From contig JBKBHA010000009.1 of assembly GCA_046297935.1 (NCBI GenBank), positions 1-64,000 of the forward strand: 64,000 nt of DNA, read 5' to 3'. Below the pieces are notes generated by a model. The model was given only the letters and a program-made list of their open reading frames with translations. It did no database searches and had not been told where the DNA came from. The stretch comes from CAYMZZ01 sp046297935. Its GTDB lineage: Bacteria; Bacteroidota; Bacteroidia; Chitinophagales; Chitinophagaceae. This document shows, piece by piece, positions 60,534-64,000 of the stretch. A program made the translations under genes and the position numbers. Position 1 is the first letter of the stretch. Each line of letters starts with the position of its first letter.

Positions 60534-62186
60534 ATGAAAAGAACCAAAACTCATTGCCGGCTGCTAATGCCGGTTATTGCTGCAATTTTGCTGAGCTCAT
60601 GCGCCAGCGATAAAAAAGCAGATCTCACTGCAGCCTACGCAGCTTTCAGTGCTGATAGTCTGGCCCACCATGTTTCCATTTTATCGTCCGATTCATTCAT
60701 GGGCCGCAAGCCATTTACTGCCGGCGAAAAACTGACCATCGACTATCTCGAAAAACAGTTTCGTGCCGCCGGCCTTGAACCAGGTAACGGCAACAGCTAT
60801 CTGCAGGAAGTGCCAATGGTGAGCATCAGCACACAGGCTTCGCCTTCGATGTTGGTTAACACGCCTACATCCCAGTTTACCCTGAGAGGATTTGATGATT
60901 ATGTAATATGGACCGATAAAACCGAGCCCGAACTGATGCTTGATCAAAGCGAGCTGGTATTTGCAGGCTATGGAGTGGTGGCACCAGAGTACAACTGGAA
61001 CGATTACGAAGACCTGGATGTAAAAGGGAAAGTGGTTTTGGTGATGGTGAACGATCCTGGTTTTGCTTCAGGCGACAGCTCGCAGTTCAAGGGCAAGACT
61101 ATGACTTACTATGGTCGCTGGACTTACAAGTTTGAAGAAGCAGCCCGGCAGGGTGCGCGCGGCTGTTTGATCATTCATAATACCGACGCCGCCAGTTATC
61201 CATTTACCGTGGTTCAGAACAACTGGAATGGTACGAGGCTGCGTCTCGACAACCGGGGCAAGCAGGAAACGCTTTGCGATGTAATAGGATGGGTGTCGGA
61301 ACCCGCGGCCGAAAAATTACTGGCTGCCGCCGGAATGAACGAAAGCCTGCTGGCTGCCGCCGATAAGAAAGGATTTAAAGGCGAGCCATTACCGCTCAAA
61401 CTCAGCGCCCGCATAGAAGTGAAAACGCAGTATAGCAAATCGTAAAATGTACTAGGCAAGATCACAGGTTCTAAAATGCCCGATGAGTATGTTATTTATA
61501 CGGCTCACTGGGACCATCTCGGCATTGGCAAGCCCGATGAAAGAGGCGATAGTATTTACAATGGCGCCCTCGACAACGCCAGTTCTACTGCCGGACTGTT
61601 GGAGCTGGCCCGGGCTTTTAAGGCTCTTCCTGAACCGCCTGAGCGCAGTATATTGTTGCTGGCGGTTACTGCCGAAGAACAGGGCCTTTGGGGCTCTGCC
61701 TGGTATGCACAAAACCCTGTGTACCCCATTCAAAATACTGTAGCCAATATTAATATGGACGGAGTGAACTGGTATGGTGCTACCCGCGATATTATAGTGG
61801 TTGGAAAAGGACAGAGCGATCTGGAAGACTTGTTGGCCGCTGCAGCAAAAAAAGTAGATCGGGTTATTGCTTTTGAACCACATCCCGAAGCTGGCTATTA
61901 CTATCGGTCTGATCATTTCAATTTTGCCAAAGTTGGAGTGCCAGCCCTTTATACCGAAAGCGGAATTGAAGTTATTGGCAAAGATCCCGCCTATGGCAAA
62001 CAAAAGGGTGAAGAATATACCAATCAGCGCTACCACCGGCCATCTGATGAGTTTGATGCTTCCTATTGGAATCTCGATGGTGCTATTGCTGACTTGAAAT
62101 TGTTTTTTGAAGTGGGACTGGAAGTGGCGAATGCCAGCGAGAAGCCCGGGTGGAAAGCGGGAAGTGAGTTCAAAGGTGAGAGGTGA
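60534..62186 (+). pseudogene. M28 family peptidase interrupted by an in-frame TAA
   Basis: One continuous frame of 551 codons. ATG 60534 gives signal peptide and lipobox LLSSC, a PA-like insert region and the part up to EVKTQYSKS; a TAA follows at 61443-61445; the same frame resumes as NVLGKITGSKMPDEYVIYTAHWDHLG and carries all metal ligands: GALDNASS, AEEQGLWGS, NINMDG and the later RSDHF and YHRPSDE. Phase is preserved, so this is a nonsense codon, not a frameshift. If real, the exported half lacks the catalytic domain, and a restart at ATG 61476 would give a leaderless cytosolic fragment. A sequencing error is possible. Confidence 0.85.
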
Positions 62187-62380
62187 AAGGTGAAAGGTGA
62201 GAGGTGAGAGGTGAGAGGATACGTGAAACGTGAGACGTGAACGTGAGAGGTCATCTGCGTCATCTGCGTATAGATCTGCGAAATCCGCGGGAACAGAACT
62301 GTTGCTACAGACGGCAAGATTTCTACAGCGTCGGGTTTTCTGTTCCCGCGGATTTCGCAGATTTGGGCGCAGATTTACAC
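62175..62380. repeat. GTGAGAG array plus ATCTGCG palindrome (element 2)
   Basis: GTGAGAG/GTGAAAG tandem repeats that begin inside the last codons of the M28 gene, a CGTGAAACGTGAGACGTGA variant, ATCTGCG repeats, then a perfect 25-nt inverted repeat (62274-62298 and 62338-62362) with a 39-nt loop holding CTACAGACGGCAA. No right-hand GTGAGAG array. No gene seen in 62187-62458. Confidence 0.9.
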
Positions 62381-62458
62381 AGATATAGATACTGAGAAAG
62401 CAGAAGAACTCTAAGATTTGGGTGTTTACAAATCAAATGATTTCATGAAAGCAACGAA

Positions 62459-63034
62459 ATGGAACCGGCCAGCTATATAATGGTTGTTTCGACATCAAAT
62501 GCGGATGTATCGCTACACCTGGCAATTAGAAATACTGCTGGAACCGGTCGTGTACATTATGGTCGAAATAGCGAGCACGGCAGCACTGAACTTTGGATCA
62601 TTCCCAGGAGCAGGAAAACAAAAGAGGAGCTAATTGAAAAAATACGGGTAATGGCCTCAGTGAATAAACTGACGGTAGTTGCTTTATCAAGGCCCGTAAC
62701 CGCAGGCGAATTGTTGGAAGTGCGCGAGCTGTTCGGCAGCCAGCTGGGCTGGAACAGCAGCCAGGTAAGCGATGAAGAGCTGTCGCTATTTCTAAATACT
62801 CGGCTGCAGGGCAAATACAGCTACATGTTTGACCTGAAAATGGAACAGGGCAGTTCAAGCGAAAAACTCCGCATCATTAAAGCTGAGGACCATCCAGATT
62901 ATTCACCACACTGGCGTGTTCACGAGGGTGTGGAAGAAGAAATTTTAGAACGGGAGCTCACCATGGAAGATTTAGAGATCGAGAATGTACGTATAGCGGT
63001 GTCGGAAGACGAGCCTCCGGGACCTATGCATTAG
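62459..63034 (+). CDS. Hypothetical protein
   Basis: 191 residues, no signal peptide. N-terminal beta-rich part (MEPASYIMVVSTSNADVSLHLA), a Lys/Glu helix (RKTKEELIEKIRVMASVN) and a long acidic C-terminus (EEEILERELTMEDLEIENVRIAVSEDE). No family recognised. Coding character is supported by length and the ATG after an AT-rich leader. Flanked by repeats on the left and a TonB receptor on the right. Confidence 0.6.
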   Translation: MEPASYIMVVSTSNADVSLHLAIRNTAGTGRVHYGRNSEHGSTELWIIPRSRKTKEELIEKIRVMASVNKLTVVALSRPVTAGELLEVRELFGSQLGWNSSQVSDEELSLFLNTRLQGKYSYMFDLKMEQGSSSEKLRIIKAEDHPDYSPHWRVHEGVEEEILERELTMEDLEIENVRIAVSEDEPPGPMH

Positions 63035-63218
63035 TTCGTATCAGTCGATTTCACCCAGCCAGATTTAAGTACCGAGCTTTTAGCATCTCGTAACCGATTA
63101 GGTTCATGTAATTTTCCGACATTCCTTCACGGCTCCATCAGCAGCATCGGCCTCCCGGCCCCATTTCAAATACGAAGCTGTTCGTTTTGTCGCATTTTTG
63201 AGCTAAACGTATAGCTTC

Positions 63219-64000
63219 ATGAAAAAAGGGTTTTTGTGTGTATTGCTGTGTGCAATCACGATGTTTTGTTTTGCACAGGGGAAAATAGAAATCAAACTGC
63301 AAAATGATCAGGGCCAGCCGATGCCTAATGCGAGCGTAGAGCTGTTGCGGGCGACAGATTCCTCCCTGTTGAAAATCGCGCTGAGCGATGAACAGGGTCT
63401 GGCGCTTTTTGAAGGCATTGCTCCAGGTCGATACCTGCTAAAAGCCACAGCCGTCAACCATGCTACCGCCTATTCGGCTCCATTTGTGTTGGAAAGCAAT
63501 TACCAGGCTCCAATTTTGCAGCTTTCAGCGCTTGCGAAAGAAATGAACGCGGTAACGGTTACAGCAAGAAAGCCCTTTATTCAAAAACTAACCGACCGCA
63601 TTGTTGTAAACGTGGAAAGCAGCATATTGGCAACGGGCAGCTCGGCCTTTGAACTATTGGAAAGAGCGCCGGGTGTCAATATTGACCCCAACGATATCAT
63701 CAGCCTGCGTGGTCGCTCGGGAGTAATCATTATGGTCGATGGTAAACCCACCGCCATGTCGGGACAGGACCTGGCCAATTATCTCCGCAGCCTTCCTTCG
63801 GCGGCCATTGAACGCATCGAAATCATCACCAACCCTTCAGCCAAATATGATGCCGCGGGTAACTCGGGTATTATCGACATCCGCCTGAAAAAAGATCAAC
63901 GCTTTGGAACCAACGGAACTTTTAATACCGGATACGGTCAGGGCGTATATCCTAAAGCAAACGGAGGTACCACCTTCAATTACCGAAACAAATCGCTCAA
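63219..64000 (+). CDS. TonB-dependent outer-membrane receptor (5' part, runs off the window)
   Basis: At least 260 residues from ATG 63219 with no stop before the window end. Signal peptide (1-19, ending CFAQ), a carboxypeptidase-regulatory-like domain (about 21-95, PMPNASVELLRATDSSLLK and GLALFEGIAPGRYLLKA), then the TonB plug (from about 105): FELLERAPGVNI, SLRGRSGVIIMVDGKP, ERIEIITNPSAKYDAAGNSGIIDI. The beta-barrel begins after that and is cut off. Transports a siderophore, glycan or similar ligand; none can be named from this part. Confidence 0.92.
   Translation, partial: MKKGFLCVLLCAITMFCFAQGKIEIKLQNDQGQPMPNASVELLRATDSSLLKIALSDEQGLALFEGIAPGRYLLKATAVNHATAYSAPFVLESNYQAPILQLSALAKEMNAVTVTARKPFIQKLTDRIVVNVESSILATGSSAFELLERAPGVNIDPNDIISLRGRSGVIIMVDGKPTAMSGQDLANYLRSLPSAAIERIEIITNPSAKYDAAGNSGIIDIRLKKDQRFGTNGTFNTGYGQGVYPKANGGTTFNYRNKSL

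Noticed and set aside
60534..62186. Frameshift in the M28 peptidase
   Set aside because: The two halves are in the same frame (30 bp, divisible by three, from the stop to the next ATG), so it is a nonsense codon.

Overview
The window looks like a piece of a Bacteroidota chromosome, most likely Chitinophagaceae or a close relative. The evidence is the TAnnTTTG-type -7 promoter boxes, an S46 dipeptidyl-peptidase, DUF2480, a GH3-family protein, a LytS/LytTR two-component pair with a propeller sensor, and a Kdo/mannose envelope gene set. Composition is near-balanced GC, coding density is high and there are no rRNA genes. There is one intact tRNA gene (Phe). No prophage, IS transposase or CRISPR array was seen.

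Layout. 0-2.6 kb: a perfect 20-bp hairpin, an HNH-like protein and mnmG. 2.6-5.7 kb: a leftward three-gene cluster of a small SET-domain protein, a D-Ala-D-Ala-ligase-like ATP-grasp enzyme and a second ATP-grasp enzyme fused to its own SET domain; this is the strongest candidate for an undescribed system. 5.8-6.9 kb: two small envelope proteins. 7.0-8.1 kb: tRNA-Phe followed by three tandem GIY-YIG nuclease cassettes, each preceded by a tRNA-Phe 3' end plus terminator. 8.1-17.6 kb: recQ, kdsD, manC, an exonuclease, a YjbR protein, a methionine-type aminotransferase, a membrane protein and a GT39 glycosyltransferase. 17.6-21.4 kb: nadA and an S46 peptidase diverge from an AT-rich, DnaA-box-rich gap that I read as the replication origin (oriC). 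21.5-36.8 kb: PpiD-like foldase, CorA, ClC, rhomboid, kdsB, sterol-desaturase-like protein, dnaN, recX, omega-amidase-like nitrilase, S41 peptidase, thiL and IMPase. 36.9-45.3 kb: GT2 fusion, GH3 plus LysE, mtgA, a lipoprotein, NR kinase and PnuC. 45.6-54 kb: two-component system, two alpha/beta hydrolase paralogues around two M23 peptidase paralogues, and a saccharopine-dehydrogenase-like enzyme. 54-64 kb: Nfu, ICMT-like protein, CmoA, ArsC-like protein, MFS exporter, OmpA protein, asparaginase domain, CDGSH protein, an M28 peptidase interrupted by an in-frame stop, and the start of a TonB-dependent receptor.

Functional themes: NAD supply (nadA, NR kinase, pnuC), Kdo and LPS sugars (kdsD, kdsB, manC, glycosyltransferases), peptidoglycan (mtgA, M23), replication and repair (oriC candidate, dnaN, recQ, recX) and extracellular peptide use (S46, S41, M28). 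Intergenic space is rich in palindromes: tandem GTGAGAG arrays, a two-copy ATCTGCG/GGGAACAGAA palindrome family, duplicated terminators, and a 22-bp inverted repeat that contains the stop codons of two convergent genes.
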